In this document: piece by piece, positions 18,756 through 30,386 of the stretch
Numbering within the stretch: the stretch's first letter is position 1
Layout of the letters: the number at the start of each line of letters is the position of its first letter
NCBI RefSeq assembly: GCF_002355735.1
Contig: NZ_AP014879.1
Location: 2,449,501 to 2,513,500 of the forward strand
Length of the DNA: 64,000 nucleotides
Source of the DNA: Sulfuricaulis limicola
GTDB lineage: Bacteria > Pseudomonadota > Gammaproteobacteria > Acidiferrobacterales > Sulfurifustaceae
Direction of reading: 5' to 3'
The notes under the pieces: model-generated
The model's database searches: none
What the model was told of the DNA's origin: nothing
The model's input: the letters and a program-made list of their open reading frames with translations, nothing else
Program-made: the position numbers and the translations under genes

Positions 18756-21700
18756 TTAGCGGTATACCTGCGTCGTCACTGATGCGCTGTTATTAGCGGT
18801 ATTGGGATCGCCGACAGCAGATGTGGCACTGGCGCTGTTGGTGATCGTGCCCACGGTGAAGGGCTTGATGGTAATCTTGACCGTAGCCGATGTGCCGCTG
18901 CTCAACGTACCGATAGCGCAGGCTACCGTCGCCTTGCCGCTGCACTTACCCTGGCTTGTGTAAATTCCCTCAAAGGAGATGTTCGCCGGCAAGATATCGG
19001 TTAATGACACATTGGTCGCACTGCTTGGGCCGTTGTTGGTCAGCGTCAGGATATAGACCAGCTTGGCGCCCTTCTTCACCGGATCGGGCGAGTCCGTCAT
19101 GGTGAGCGCCAGATCTGCGGCCGGATTGACCGTGGTGCTGACACTGGCGCTGTTGTTGGCGATGTTGGGGTCGGTTTCGTTGCCGCTCACCGAGACCGAC
19201 TGGGTGAGCGTGCCGACTGTCGTTGCCGTCACCGAAACGGTACAGCTTGTGCTCGCACCGCTGGCGAGCGTGCTGCTGCCCAGGGTGCAACCGGGCAGAC
19301 CGCTCAGCGTCAGTCCCGTTGCCGAACTGGGGCCGTTGTTAGTAACAGAGACGGTGTAAGTTACCATTTGGCCTTGGAGGACGGGGTCGGGGGTGTCGGT
19401 GATATTAATGGCGAGGTCGGAGAGCGCCTGCACGCTGGTGCTCACGTTGGCGGTGTTATTGCCCGTATTGGGGTCGGGTTCGTTGGCGCTGACCAAGACA
19501 GATTGGGTCAACGTGCCGACCGTCGCAGTAATCACTGAAGCGGTACAGCTTGTACTCGCGCCACTCGCAAGCCTGCTGCTGCCCAGGGCGCAGCCGGGCA
19601 GGCCACTAAGCGTTATTCCCGTGGCGGAGTTCGGGCCGTTGTTGGTGACCGTGACGCTGTAGTTCACCGTTTGGCCTTGGAATACCGAAGCGGGGGCGCT
19701 GATGTTGACGGCGAGGTCAGCGACGCTGGCTTGCACGGTGACAGTGGTGCTGGCGCTATAGCTACCGAAGCCAGCGCTGATGACGGCTGTACCTCCAGCC
19801 ACGGCTGAGACTCGTCCAACACCATTGACGGTTGCAACACTCGGGTTGCTGCTGGTCCATGTCATGGCAACAAAATCCGACACTTGGACAGGGGTTGTGT
19901 AATAACCTGCCGAGCCAATGCCGAGCTGGCCGTTATCGTTCAACCCCCAGCACTGCACAGTGCCGTCGCTGAGGACGGCACAGGTGTGAGCCGAACCGGT
20001 GTCAACGTGCACCGCGTTAGTGATGCCACTCACGGGAACTGGGGCGGAAGACTCCGTGGTCGTGCCGTCGCCGAGCTGGCCGTAATAGTTGCTCCCCCAA
20101 CAGCGTAGCGTACTGTCGCTGAGCACTGCACAGGTATGGTCGCTTCCAGCGCTGACAGATGTTGCAGTATTAACGCCGCTAACTTGGAGGTTCCAGCACT
20201 TCACCGTGCCGTCGGTGAGCACCGCACAGGAGTGAAATTCACCGGCGCTCACGGATATCGCGGCACTAATGCCGCTGACGGTGACGGGGGCGGAAGAACT
20301 CGTGGTTGTGCCGTCGCCGAGCTGGCCGTAAAAGTTATATCCCCAGCACTTCACCGTACCGTCGCTGAGCGCTGCACAGGTATGATTCGTACCAGCGCTC
20401 ACGGACACGGCGTTCGTGATGCCGCTGACAGAGACAGGGGTGGCAGAACTCGTGGTCGTGCCGTCGCCGAGCTGGCCGACGCCGTTGGCTCCCCAACACC
20501 GCGCTGAACCATCGCTGAGCGCCGCGCAGGTATGATACACACTGGCGCTCACGGACACGGCGTTCGTGATGCCGCTGACGGGGATGGGAAGCGTAGAGTT
20601 GATGGTCGTACCGTCGCCGAGCTGGCCGGAAATGTTCCACCCCCAACACTGCACCGCACCGCCAACTAGCACTGCGCAGGTATGATTCACACCAGCGCTC
20701 ACGGACACGGCGTTCGTGATGCCGCTGACGGGGACAGGAAGCGTAGAGCTGAAGGTCGTGCCGATGCCGAGCTGGCCGACGCCATTGTGCCCCCAGCATC
20801 TCACCGAACCATCGCTGAGCGCCGCGCAGGTATGATACTCACTGGCGCTCACGGACACGGCGTTCGTGATGCCGCTGACGGGGACGGGAAGCGTAGAGCT
20901 GAAGGTCGTGCCGATGCCGAGCTGGCCAAAATTGTTGTATCCCCAGCACTTCACCGTACCGTCGGTGAGCGCCGCACAGGTATGATTCGCACCAGCGCTC
21001 ACGGACACGGCGTTCGTGATGCCGCTGACGGGGACGGGGACGGAAGAATCCGTGGTCGTACCGTCGCCGAGCTGGCCGAAATAGTTGACTCCCCAACACC
21101 GCGCTGAACCATCGCTGAGCGCCGCACATGAATAGCGACTGCCGGCGCTGACGGACACGGCGTTCGTGATGCCGCTGACGGCGACGGGGACGGAAGAATT
21201 CGTGGTCGTGCCGTCGCCGAGTTCGCCATTAAAGTTGGCTCCCCAACACCGCGCTGAACCATCGCTGAGCGCCGCACAAGAATGGCGACTGCCGGCGCTG
21301 ACGGACACGGCGTTCGTGATGCCGCTGACGGCGACGGGGACGGAAGAATTCGTGGTCGTGCCATCGCCGAGACCACCGTACATATTTTGTCCCCAGCACT
21401 TTACCGTGCCATCACTGAGCGTCGCGCACGAATAGCCGCCACCGGCGCTGACGGACTTGGCGTTCGTGATGCCGCTGACGGGGACGGGTATGTAGGAATA
21501 ACTGGTCGTGCCGTTGCCGAGCTGGCCGTATTGGTTAAATCCCCAGCATCGCACCGTGCCATCACTGAGCACCGCGCAAGAATAGTCCATACCGGCGCTG
21601 ACGGACACAGCATTCGTGATACCACTGACGGGGACAGGAGTGGAAGAACTCACGCTCGTGCCAACACCGAGCTGGCCGTATTGGTTGAATCCCCAGCATC

Positions 21701-22139
21701 GCACCGTGCCATCACTGAGCACCGCGCAGGTGTGCTCACTACCGTAGTATTGAGACCGACCCGCACTGATGGATGTCGCAGTATTAATACCGCTGACAGC
21801 GACGGGGACCGAAGAAGCGACGGTCGTACCGTTGCCAAGCTCGCCGGCACCGTTGCTACCCCAGCAATGCACCGTACCATCGTTGCGCAATGCGCAGGTG
21901 TGATAATTACCGGCACTCACCTGTCTCGCCTGCTTGATCACCTGTTGCGTCCCGTCGTCATAACTGCTGGTGGCGATGAGCTGCACCGACTCACCGACAT
22001 TGAGCGTCGGGTTTTGAGGCGAAAGACTAAGCCCGGTGAGATTGGCCGCGAGGGCCGTGAGCGAGCTAAGCGACAGCAGCAAGAACAAGCCGAACGAAAC
22101 GGCGTGGCTCGGCGTGACACACCAACGGATGGTTGACAT
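18756..22139 (-). CDS. Secreted RCC1-repeat protein with Ig-like and DUF11 domains
   Basis: 1127 residues. A signal peptide (cleavage after about residue 32) is followed by the first half of a Big_2 Ig-like domain (LSLSPQNPTLNVGESVQL, 36-70). Then come 14 RCC1-type repeats (71 to about 752) with motifs such as HTCALSDGTVKCWG and GQLGDGTT, enough for two seven-bladed propellers. The second Big_2 half follows (MTWTSSNPSVATVNGVGRV) and three DUF11 repeats (TYTVSVTNNGPSSATGLTL) to the end. No LPXTG motif or membrane anchor is visible. AGGAGGAG precedes the ATG. Probably extracellular or surface-attached; partner unknown. It looks less GC-rich than its neighbours, which with its isolation hints at transfer. 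Confidence 0.9.
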   Translation of the reverse strand: MSTIRWCVTPSHAVSFGLFLLLSLSSLTALAANLTGLSLSPQNPTLNVGESVQLIATSSYDDGTQQVIKQARQVSAGNYHTCALRNDGTVHCWGSNGAGELGNGTTVASSVPVAVSGINTATSISAGRSQYYGSEHTCAVLSDGTVRCWGFNQYGQLGVGTSVSSSTPVPVSGITNAVSVSAGMDYSCAVLSDGTVRCWGFNQYGQLGNGTTSYSYIPVPVSGITNAKSVSAGGGYSCATLSDGTVKCWGQNMYGGLGDGTTTNSSVPVAVSGITNAVSVSAGSRHSCAALSDGSARCWGANFNGELGDGTTTNSSVPVAVSGITNAVSVSAGSRYSCAALSDGSARCWGVNYFGQLGDGTTTDSSVPVPVSGITNAVSVSAGANHTCAALTDGTVKCWGYNNFGQLGIGTTFSSTLPVPVSGITNAVSVSASEYHTCAALSDGSVRCWGHNGVGQLGIGTTFSSTLPVPVSGITNAVSVSAGVNHTCAVLVGGAVQCWGWNISGQLGDGTTINSTLPIPVSGITNAVSVSASVYHTCAALSDGSARCWGANGVGQLGDGTTTSSATPVSVSGITNAVSVSAGTNHTCAALSDGTVKCWGYNFYGQLGDGTTTSSSAPVTVSGISAAISVSAGEFHSCAVLTDGTVKCWNLQVSGVNTATSVSAGSDHTCAVLSDSTLRCWGSNYYGQLGDGTTTESSAPVPVSGITNAVHVDTGSAHTCAVLSDGTVQCWGLNDNGQLGIGSAGYYTTPVQVSDFVAMTWTSSNPSVATVNGVGRVSAVAGGTAVISAGFGSYSASTTVTVQASVADLAVNISAPASVFQGQTVNYSVTVTNNGPNSATGITLSGLPGCALGSSRLASGASTSCTASVITATVGTLTQSVLVSANEPDPNTGNNTANVSTSVQALSDLAINITDTPDPVLQGQMVTYTVSVTNNGPSSATGLTLSGLPGCTLGSSTLASGASTSCTVSVTATTVGTLTQSVSVSGNETDPNIANNSASVSTTVNPAADLALTMTDSPDPVKKGAKLVYILTLTNNGPSSATNVSLTDILPANISFEGIYTSQGKCSGKATVACAIGTLSSGTSATVKITIKPFTVGTITNSASATSAVGDPNTANNSASVTTQVYR
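19880..21926 (-). repeat. 14 in-gene tandem repeats of about 150 bp (RCC1 units)
   Basis: Units of about 150 bp repeat 14 times in frame inside the RCC1 gene, with fixed phrases encoding GITNAVSVSAG and CWG. Neighbouring units are close to identical over long stretches (for example those around 20700 and 20880), suggesting recent expansion or gene conversion. One unit near 20160-20260 is shorter, missing the GQLGDGTT portion. Confidence 0.88.
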
Positions 22140-22455
22140 GATGCTCCTCCTGTAGTGGTACAGCGTTCTTGTTTTTCGTCATGGTTACAGCGGAGGGATG
22201 GCCTTCTATCGATAGATTCTCGCTCCCTCTTGCCCGCGGGCGGACAATTTTCTCGTAGCGAGTGTCGCCCGGCTGCTTATTTTTTATTGCAATGCATCTT
22301 GAACCCTCTGCTCCGGGCGCGTCAAGCGCGGTGCGGGGGAGGAAAGCGCAAGACAGGGGTGACTGCGCTAACTCTCTGTTGAACTGCGGGTTTTCCCTGT
22401 CCAGTCACTACTAGGGATCGGTTGTGCGCATAATCCCCGGGTCCGAGGACCCTGT
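22140..22455. other. Spacer between the RCC1 gene and the CPCC gene
   Basis: 316 bases without a convincing gene. Next to the RCC1 ATG is a strong ribosome-binding site (AGGAGGAGCATC on the minus strand). A short hairpin CTCG-TAG-CGAG lies near 22253 and an A/T-rich patch at about 22282-22295 could hold the RCC1 promoter. I see no RNA gene or known riboswitch. Confidence 0.5.
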
Positions 22456-22851
22456 TCAGCTAGCGAAGCGCCGCCAGTAAGTCTCGCGCCAGTAATAGAG
22501 CACCGTGGTATCCGTGAGCGGATAGGATTCCGCGTAATCCACGCCACGCTGCGGTTCTTCGATATTGTCATGCGCCGGGTCGAGCGGGCGCCAGCTGGAA
22601 TCGCGCGGCTCTTCCGCGAAAGGGGCGCGCCCTTCCCCGCGGTAACGCCGTTCCGAGACGCCCAGTTCCGCGAAGTTCTGCTGACCCTGTTCGAGCGAGA
22701 CATGGTTGGAACTGCCCGGCATGCGCGGAAACCGCAGTTGCGCCAGATCGTCTTCCCACAGGCAGATCGGGCACTTTTCGTGATGGCCCGGCTGGTGCAG
22801 AAACACCTGATGGCCGCAGCAAGGACAGGGATATTTGGTGCGATGCATCAT
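22456..22851 (-). CDS. CPCC-type cysteine-rich protein
   Basis: 131 residues beginning MMHRTKYPCPCCGHQVFL, with CPCC and a second pair CPICLWEDD that together form a likely zinc ribbon. This is the Cys_rich_CPCC family, small proteins of unknown function often scattered in bacterial genomes. The C-terminal half is polar with many aromatics (TVLYYWRETYWRRF). No clear Shine-Dalgarno. It probably has its own promoter, since a strong terminator at 22901 isolates it from fba. Confidence 0.8.
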   Translation of the reverse strand: MMHRTKYPCPCCGHQVFLHQPGHHEKCPICLWEDDLAQLRFPRMPGSSNHVSLEQGQQNFAELGVSERRYRGEGRAPFAEEPRDSSWRPLDPAHDNIEEPQRGVDYAESYPLTDTTVLYYWRETYWRRFAS

Positions 22852-22900
22852 GTTTCAACCATAGGCCGATCCGCCTGGCTTCGCAATTCCATCCGGAAAA

Positions 22901-22935
22901 GAAATAAAAAGGGGCGGTTGCCCGCCCCTTTTTTT
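22901..22935. terminator. Bidirectional terminator after fba
   Basis: AAAAAGGGGCGG pairs with CCGCCCCTTTTT around TTGC, with A- and T-runs on both sides, 25 bp after the fba stop on the minus strand. It ends the tkt-gap-pgk-pyk-fba unit. Confidence 0.87.
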
Positions 22936-22959
22936 ACCGCATGCAACTTGTCCCGATCC

Positions 22960-24024
22960 TCAGTTGACCTTGGGGTCGAGCTCGCCCTTGGTGTAGCGAG
23001 CGGTCATGGCTTCGAGCGACAACACCTTGATCTTGCTCGCCTGGCCGGAGCAACCGAAGGCTTCATAACGCGCCTTGCAGATTTCCTTCATGCCCTTGGT
23101 CGAGGCGGCGAGCCACTTGCGCGGGTCGAATTCCTTCTTGTTTTCGGCCAGGAACTTGCGCACCGCGCCGGTCGAGGACATGCGCAGGTCGGTGTCGATG
23201 TTGACCTTGCGCACGCCGTGCTTGATGCCCTGCACGATTTCTTCCACCGGCACGCCATAGGTCTCGCCCATGTCACCGCCGTAGGTGTTGATGATCTTGA
23301 GCCAGTCCTGCGGCACCGAGCTGGAACCGTGCATCACCAGGTGCGTGTTCGGAATGCGCTTGTGGATCTGCTTGATGCGCTCGATGGCGAGGATGTCACC
23401 CGTGGGCGGACGCGTGAACTTGTAGGCGCCGTGGCTGGTGCCGATGGCGATGGCCAGCGCGTCGACCTTGGTCTTCTTCACGAAATCCGCCGCCTCGTCC
23501 GGGTCGGTCAGGAGCTGCGAATGATCGAGCTTGCCCTCGGCGCCGGAGCCGTCTTCCTCGCCGGCCATGCCGGTTTCGAGGGAGCCGAGGCAACCGAGTT
23601 CGCCTTCGACGGACACGCCGCAGGCATGGGCCATGTCGACCACGCGCTTGGTGACGTCGACGTTGTATTCATAAGTGGCCGGCGTCTTCATGTCTTCCTT
23701 CAGCGAACCGTCCATCATCACGGACGAGAAGCCGAGCTGGATCGAACGCTGGCACACCGCCGGACTCGAACCGTGATCCTGGTGCATGCACACCGGAATA
23801 TGCGGCCACTCTTCGATGGCGGCCAGGATCAGGTGGCGCAGGAACGGCGCGCCCGCGTATTTGCGCGCGCCGGCCGAGGCCTGCACGATCACCGGGCTGT
23901 CGGTTTCGTGCGCCGCTTCCATGATGGCGCGCATCTGCTCCAGGTTGTTGACGTTAAACGCCGGGACGCCGTAGGTATGTTCCGCGGCGTGATCCAGCAG
24001 TTGACGCAGGGTTACGAGTGCCAT
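22960..24024 (-). CDS. fba: Fructose-bisphosphate aldolase, class II
   Basis: 354 residues. Zinc and catalytic residues lie in [19 protein letters not shown] and [13 protein letters not shown], and the phosphate-binding segment is [10 protein letters not shown]. The length and insertions match the CbbA/Fda group of class II aldolases used in the Calvin cycle and gluconeogenesis. GAGAGGAG precedes the ATG. It is the last gene of the tkt-gap-pgk-pyk-fba series. A different, Dabb-fused aldolase sits in the form IC operon. Confidence 0.97.
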   Translation of the reverse strand: MALVTLRQLLDHAAEHTYGVPAFNVNNLEQMRAIMEAAHETDSPVIVQASAGARKYAGAPFLRHLILAAIEEWPHIPVCMHQDHGSSPAVCQRSIQLGFSSVMMDGSLKEDMKTPATYEYNVDVTKRVVDMAHACGVSVEGELGCLGSLETGMAGEEDGSGAEGKLDHSQLLTDPDEAADFVKKTKVDALAIAIGTSHGAYKFTRPPTGDILAIERIKQIHKRIPNTHLVMHGSSSVPQDWLKIINTYGGDMGETYGVPVEEIVQGIKHGVRKVNIDTDLRMSSTGAVRKFLAENKKEFDPRKWLAASTKGMKEICKARYEAFGCSGQASKIKVLSLEAMTARYTKGELDPKVN

Positions 24025-24072
24025 GACAAACTCCTCTCGATACGTTATTAATTGAATTTGAAATCTTGCGGG

Positions 24073-25515
24073 TCAGGTAAATTCCGGCAGATTGCCCACC
24101 ATGGCGATCTTCATGGCGTTGGTGCCGCCCAGCACGCCCGTCAAATCTCCCTTGGTAATGATGACCAGATCCCCGTCACGCACCGTGCCCCGCCGCCGCA
24201 ATTCATCGATGGCTTCCTTGTTGACGGTCGCGTGATCAGACGTCGATACCTCGAAAACCACGGGATAAACACCGCGATAGAGGCTCACCTTTCTACGCGT
24301 CTCAACATGGCTCGTCAAGGCGTAGATCGGCACGCCCGAACTGATGCGCGACATCCACAGAACAGTAGACCCGGATTCTGTAAGGGCAGCGATGGCCTTC
24401 ACCGCCAGGTGATTGGCCGTGTACATGGTGGCCATGGCAATGGCTTCGTCCACGCGATGAAACATGGCGCGCATGCGGTGCGCGGACGTAGTCACTTCCG
24501 GCTCCTGCTCGGCCACGCGGCAGACCCGGTCCATCGCCATCACCGCCGCCGCCGGATGCTTGCCGGAAGCGGTTTCAGCGGACAGCATCACCGCGTCAGT
24601 GCCGTCGATCACGGCGTTGGCGACGTCGGACACCTCGGCGCGCGTGGGAATGGCGCTTTCGATCATCGACTCCATCATCTGCGTCGCGGTGATCGAGGCC
24701 TTGTTGCGTTCGCGCGCCATCCGGATCAGCCGTTTCTGGATCGGCGGCACGGCCGCGTCCCCCATCTCGACCGCGAGGTCGCCGCGCGCGATCATTATCG
24801 CGTCCGAGGCGTCGATGATGGCCTCGATGTTCTGAACCGCTTCCGCGCGTTCGATCTTGGCGATGATGCCGCCGTGACCGCCGGCGGCGCGCAACAGCTG
24901 CCGCGCCTCGTTGACGTCATCGGCGCTGCGCGGGAAGGAAATGGCGACATAGTCGGCCTTCATCTGCGCGGCCACGAGGATGTCCGCGCGGTCCTTGTCG
25001 GTCAGCGCCTTGGCCGTGAGCCCGCCGCCCTGGCGGTTGATGCCCTTGCTGTTCGAGAGTTCGCCGCCCACCACCACGCGGCAGGTCACCGCGCTGCCGT
25101 CCACCTTGTCGACCCACAACACGATGCGCCCGTCGTCCAGCAGCAGCGTCACGCCGCGTTCGACGTCCTGCGGCAGCGGTTTGTAGGTGACGCCGACGCG
25201 CTCTTGGGTGCCGGCATCGAGCGGATGATCCACGTCCAGGACGAAGGTCTCGCCTTCCGCCAGCTTGATCGGGCCGTTCTTGAATTTGCCGATGCGGATC
25301 TTGGGGCCCTGCAGGTCCACGATCACGCCGATTTCACGCTCGTGCGCCTTGGCGCGCTCGCGCACGGTCTCGGCGCGGCGCACGTGCACTTCGTGCCGGT
25401 CATGCGAGAAATTGAGGCGGACCACGTCCACGCCGGCCTCGATCAGCTTGTCGATGACCTTGGGATCTTCCGTGGCCGGACCGATGGTGGCGACGATTTT
25501 GGTTCGACGGAGCAA
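24073..25515 (-). CDS. pyk: Pyruvate kinase
   Basis: 480 residues. The start is taken as TTG at 25515, because AAGGAG lies five bases upstream and the family N-terminus (LLRRTKIVATIGPAT) begins exactly there; the longer frame adds unrelated residues. Active-site features are RLNFSHD, DLQGPKIRIG, IIAKIERAEAV, MIARGDLAVEMG and the pattern ATQMMESMI. It makes pyruvate and ATP from phosphoenolpyruvate, draining carbon from the Calvin cycle. It lies 55 bp after pgk. Confidence 0.96.
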   Translation of the reverse strand: MLRRTKIVATIGPATEDPKVIDKLIEAGVDVVRLNFSHDRHEVHVRRAETVRERAKAHEREIGVIVDLQGPKIRIGKFKNGPIKLAEGETFVLDVDHPLDAGTQERVGVTYKPLPQDVERGVTLLLDDGRIVLWVDKVDGSAVTCRVVVGGELSNSKGINRQGGGLTAKALTDKDRADILVAAQMKADYVAISFPRSADDVNEARQLLRAAGGHGGIIAKIERAEAVQNIEAIIDASDAIMIARGDLAVEMGDAAVPPIQKRLIRMARERNKASITATQMMESMIESAIPTRAEVSDVANAVIDGTDAVMLSAETASGKHPAAAVMAMDRVCRVAEQEPEVTTSAHRMRAMFHRVDEAIAMATMYTANHLAVKAIAALTESGSTVLWMSRISSGVPIYALTSHVETRRKVSLYRGVYPVVFEVSTSDHATVNKEAIDELRRRGTVRDGDLVIITKGDLTGVLGGTNAMKIAMVGNLPEFT

Positions 25516-25570
25516 ATTAACTCCTTGTATGGATGGAAGTCGCGAATGCGGGGACACGGATTCCACCGAA

Positions 25571-26752
25571 TTATTTCTTGGCCCGTTCTTCGAGGATGGC
25601 GACGGCCGGCAGTTTCTTGCCCTCGAGGAATTCCAGGAATGCCCCGCCCGCCGTGGAGATGTAGGACACCTTGTCGTAAATATTGTATTTCTGGATCGCG
25701 GCGATGGTGTCACCGCCGCCCGCCAGGGTAAAGGCCGGGGTCGCGGCAATGGCTTCGGCGATCTTTTTGGTGCCGGCGCCGAACTGGTCGAATTCGAACA
25801 CGCCGACCGGGCCGTTCCACACCACGGTGCCGGCCTTCATGATGATGTCCGCAAGTTCCTGGGCGCTCCGGGGGCCAATGTCGAAGATCATGTCATCGTC
25901 GGCCACGCTGCCGGCATCCTTCTGCACCGCCTTTTCACTGGCGTCGAACTTCTTGCCCACCACCACGTCGACCGCGATCGGAATCGTGGCGCCGCGCTTG
26001 GTCATTTTTTCCATGAGCGTCCTGGCGGTCGGGATGAGGTCGTGCTCGGCCAGCGACTTGCCGATTTTCTTGCCGGACGCCGCGAGGAAGGTATTGGCAA
26101 TGCCGCCGCCGACCACCAGCTGGTCCACCTTCTCGGACAGCGACTCGAGCACGGTGAGCTTGGTCGAGACCTTGGAACCGCCGACGATGGCGACCATCGG
26201 ACGCTTCGGATTGAGCAGGGCCTTGGTCAACGCCTCCAGCTCTTCCGTCAGCAGGATGCCGGCGCAGGCCACCGGCGCGAACTTGGCGACGCCGTGGGTC
26301 GAGCCCTCGGCGCGGTGCGCGGTGCCGAAGGCGTCCATGACGAACACATCACAGAGTTTCGCGTACTTCTGCGCGGTTTCGTCGACGTTTTTCTTCTCGC
26401 CCTTGTTGAAACGCACGTTTTCAAGCAGCACCAGCTCGCCGGGAGCGACGTCGAAGCCGCCGTTGACCCAGTCCTTGATCAGGCGCACCGGCTTGCCGAG
26501 CTTTTTGGATAGTTCGTCGGCAACGGGTTTGAGCGAATTCTCTTCCGAATATTCACCCTCGGTCGGACGGCCGAGATGCGACATCACCATGACTTTGGCG
26601 CCGGCCTTCAGACAGTGATTGAACGTCGCCAGCGAGGCGCTGATGCGCGCGTCGGACGTGACCTTGCCGTCCTTCACCGGCACGTTGAGGTCGGAGCGGA
26701 TCAGGACACGCTTGCCCTTGAGATCGAGATCGGTCAGCTTGATGACGGACAT
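25571..26752 (-). CDS. pgk: Phosphoglycerate kinase
   Basis: 393 residues, full length. Substrate-binding [13 protein letters not shown] and [10 protein letters not shown] are in the N-domain; the C-domain carries [11 protein letters not shown] and the nucleotide-binding GGGDTIAA. It phosphorylates 3-phosphoglycerate, the first step after RuBisCO. The ribosome-binding site is weak (AAAAGAAAC). It is separated from the upstream gap gene by the repeat element at 26782-26858. Confidence 0.97.
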   Translation of the reverse strand: MSVIKLTDLDLKGKRVLIRSDLNVPVKDGKVTSDARISASLATFNHCLKAGAKVMVMSHLGRPTEGEYSEENSLKPVADELSKKLGKPVRLIKDWVNGGFDVAPGELVLLENVRFNKGEKKNVDETAQKYAKLCDVFVMDAFGTAHRAEGSTHGVAKFAPVACAGILLTEELEALTKALLNPKRPMVAIVGGSKVSTKLTVLESLSEKVDQLVVGGGIANTFLAASGKKIGKSLAEHDLIPTARTLMEKMTKRGATIPIAVDVVVGKKFDASEKAVQKDAGSVADDDMIFDIGPRSAQELADIIMKAGTVVWNGPVGVFEFDQFGAGTKKIAEAIAATPAFTLAGGGDTIAAIQKYNIYDKVSYISTAGGAFLEFLEGKKLPAVAILEERAKK

Positions 26753-26781
26753 GTTTCTTTTAAACCTGTATAAGAATTTTA

Positions 26782-26858
26782 AACCGCCAGGGCGCCAGGG
26801 CCGCCAGGAAAAGCAATTTGATTCTGGAAAACCTGGCGTTCCTGGCGTCCTGGTGGTT
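26782..26858. repeat. Periodic-unit inverted-repeat element E2 (CGCCAGG type)
   Basis: The left arm (26782-26812) reads AACCGCCAGGG / CGCCAGGGC / CGCCAGGAAAA. The right arm (26826-26858), read on the minus strand, is AACCACCAGGA / CGCCAGGAA / CGCCAGGTTTTCC. The arms face each other around a short A/T-rich centre. It fills the gap-pgk spacer inside the operon. Confidence 0.82.
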
Positions 26859-26866
26859 CGATTTGT

Positions 26867-27987
<1,121 letters not shown>

Positions 27988-27996
27988 CCGAATTTC

Positions 27997-30039
27997 TTAC
28001 AAAACCTCTTCCACGATCTTCGCGACGTTCTCGCCGGTGAAGCCGAATTCCTTGAACAGTGCGCCGGCCGGGGCGGATTCGCCGAAGCGGTCGAGACCGA
28101 CCACGCGGCCTTCCAGGCCCACGTACTTGTGCCACACGGCGGTCACGCCGGCTTCGACGGCGACGCGCGCCACACCCTTGGGCAGCACGCTGTCGCGGTA
28201 CGCCGCGTCCTGGGCGTCAAAGGTATCCGTGGAAGGCATCGACACCACGCGCACCTTCTTGCCCTTGGCGGCGAGCAGCTTCTGCGCCTCCACGGCGATA
28301 CCGATCTCGGAGCCGGTGGCGATGATCACGGCCTGTGGCTTGCCGCCTTCGGCCTCGGACAGCACATAACCGCCGCGGGCAATCGCCGCGAGCTGCTGGG
28401 CGTCGCGCTTCTGGTGCGGCAGGTTCTGGCGCGAGAAGATCAGGCACGAAGGCCCCTGCTTGCGCTCGACGGCGAACTTCCAGGCCACCGCGCTTTCCAC
28501 AGCGTCGCACGGACGCCACACCGACATGTTGGGAATGAGCCGCAGCGTCGCGGTCTGCTCGACCGCCTGGTGCGTCGGGCCGTCTTCGCCGAGACCGATG
28601 GAGTCATGGGTGTAGACGAAGATCGACTGGATTTTCATCAGCGCCGCCATGCGCAACGCGTTGCGGGCGTACTCGGAGAACATCAGGAAGGTGGCGCCGT
28701 AGGGGATGAAGCCGCCATGCAGGGCAATGCCGTTCATGATCGCCGACATGCCGAACTCGCGCACACCATAATAGATGTAATTGCCATCCGAGACGGTGTT
28801 GCTGATGCCCTTCGAGCCCTTCCAGATGGTCAGGTTGGAGCCGGCGAGGTCGGCCGAACCGCCGAGAAATTCCGGCAGCAGCGGGCCGTAGCCATTCAGG
28901 GTGTTTTGCGAGGCCTTGCGCGAGGCGATGGTCTCGGCCTTGGCGTCCACGCTCTTGATGAACTCGGCGCTCTTCGCGGCCCAGTCCTTCGGCAGTTCGC
29001 CCTTGATCACGCGGCGCTCGAACTCGGCGGCCAGTTCCGGATATTCCTTCTTGTAGGCGGCGAATTTGTCATTCCAGTGCTTCTCGGCAGCCGCGCCCTT
29101 CGATTTCGCGTCCCAGCCGGCGTAAACCTCGCTCGGAATCACGAACGGTTCGTGGTTCCAGCCGAGATTTTCGCGGGTGGCCTTGATCTCGTCGTTGCCG
29201 AGCGGCGCACCGTGGCAATCATGGCTGCCGCACAGGTTGGGCGCGCCGTAACCGATGACGGTCTTGCAGCAGATCATGGACGGCTTGTCGTTGACCGAGC
29301 GCGCCTCCAGGATGGCCTTGCGGATGGAATCCGGGTTATGCCCGTCGACGTCGCGCACCACGTGCCAGCCGTAGGCCTCGAAACGCTTCGGGGTATTGTC
29401 GGTGAACCAGCCCTCGACGTGACCGTCGATCGAGATGCCGTTGTCGTCGTAAAACGCGATCAGCTTGCCCAGGCCCAGCGTGCCGGCCAGCGAGCAAGCC
29501 TCGTGCGAGATGCCTTCCATCAGGCAGCCGTCGCCGAGGAATACATAAGTATAGTGATCGACGATGTGATGGCCGTCGCGGTTGAAGCTCCCGGCCAGCA
29601 CCTTCTCGGCGATGGCCATGCCCACGGCGTTGGTGATGCCCTGGCCCAGCGGGCCGGTGGTGGTCTCGACACCGGGCGCGTAGCCGTATTCCGGATGGCC
29701 CGGGGTCTTGGAATGGAGCTGGCGGAAATTCCTGATTTCCTCCATCGGCAGGTCGTAACCGGTCAGATGCAGCAGCGAATAAAGCAGCATCGAGCCGTGG
29801 CCGTTGGACAGCACGAAGCGGTCACGATCCGCCCACTTCGGGTGCGCCGGGTTGTGCTTGAGGAAGTCGTTCCACAGGACTTCGGCGATGTCGGCCATGC
29901 CCATGGGGGCGCCGGGATGGCCGGAGTTGGCCTTCTGCACCGCGTCCATGGAAAGCGCGCGGATGGCGTTGGCCAGCTCGCGCCGGTTGGTGGATGTCTT
30001 GCCTGCGCCCGCCTTGGGGGCCTGGGTTTCTACCGTCAT
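27997..30039 (-). CDS. tkt: Transketolase
   Basis: 680 residues, full length. The thiamine diphosphate motif runs from [18 protein letters not shown] to the Asn in [11 protein letters not shown]; other family blocks are [24 protein letters not shown] and [17 protein letters not shown]. It rearranges sugar phosphates to regenerate ribulose bisphosphate. GAGGATTAATCC precedes the ATG. It is first in the tkt-gap-pgk-pyk-fba series, so the promoter of the unit should lie in the 347-bp spacer upstream. Confidence 0.97.
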   Translation of the reverse strand: MTVETQAPKAGAGKTSTNRRELANAIRALSMDAVQKANSGHPGAPMGMADIAEVLWNDFLKHNPAHPKWADRDRFVLSNGHGSMLLYSLLHLTGYDLPMEEIRNFRQLHSKTPGHPEYGYAPGVETTTGPLGQGITNAVGMAIAEKVLAGSFNRDGHHIVDHYTYVFLGDGCLMEGISHEACSLAGTLGLGKLIAFYDDNGISIDGHVEGWFTDNTPKRFEAYGWHVVRDVDGHNPDSIRKAILEARSVNDKPSMICCKTVIGYGAPNLCGSHDCHGAPLGNDEIKATRENLGWNHEPFVIPSEVYAGWDAKSKGAAAEKHWNDKFAAYKKEYPELAAEFERRVIKGELPKDWAAKSAEFIKSVDAKAETIASRKASQNTLNGYGPLLPEFLGGSADLAGSNLTIWKGSKGISNTVSDGNYIYYGVREFGMSAIMNGIALHGGFIPYGATFLMFSEYARNALRMAALMKIQSIFVYTHDSIGLGEDGPTHQAVEQTATLRLIPNMSVWRPCDAVESAVAWKFAVERKQGPSCLIFSRQNLPHQKRDAQQLAAIARGGYVLSEAEGGKPQAVIIATGSEIGIAVEAQKLLAAKGKKVRVVSMPSTDTFDAQDAAYRDSVLPKGVARVAVEAGVTAVWHKYVGLEGRVVGLDRFGESAPAGALFKEFGFTGENVAKIVEEVL

Positions 30040-30386
30040 GGATTAATCCTCAATGCTCGAAATCTTGTCGACCCGAACCGGTCTTGCCGGTTCGCGTCCG
30101 TCGTGGGCGCCAATTCCGGAAACAACAACACCCCTTGGCACCGTTGGGCTGGTCAGTCACCAAAGGGAGTGGAAACCGGATACGCCTGATGATTCTTGTC
30201 TGTTTTAAGGGCGCCGTTACTGGATACACGCGGCAACCGGGCCTTGGCACAGTTCCTCAAACCGCGCGCATTTTCGCTCACGCCCGGTTTTTGGGCAATA
30301 GCCGGTAATCGTCCCCGTTCCTTCCGTTATCCGCCCATAAACAGGTTTTTGTGCATGAAGCGGTTATTCCGTAAGGGATAAAACAA
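30040..30386. other. Spacer upstream of tkt
   Basis: 347 bases without a convincing gene. CGAACCGG (30074-30081) pairs perfectly with CCGGTTCG (30087-30094), a hairpin starting 34 bases before the tkt ATG that would lie in its leader. A partly symmetric TTATTCC-GTAA-GGGATAA at 30364-30381 lies next to the phosphatase stop. The promoter of the tkt operon is expected here, but I cannot place it. Confidence 0.5.

Noticed and set aside
19880-21926. Possible CRISPR array because of regular repeats
   Set aside because: The period is about 150 bp, the repeats are in frame and encode RCC1 blades, and there are no unique spacers or cas genes.
22140-22455. Possible cyclic-di-GMP riboswitch before the RCC1 gene
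   Set aside because: Secreted adhesin-like genes are sometimes so controlled, but the conserved riboswitch core is not visible here.
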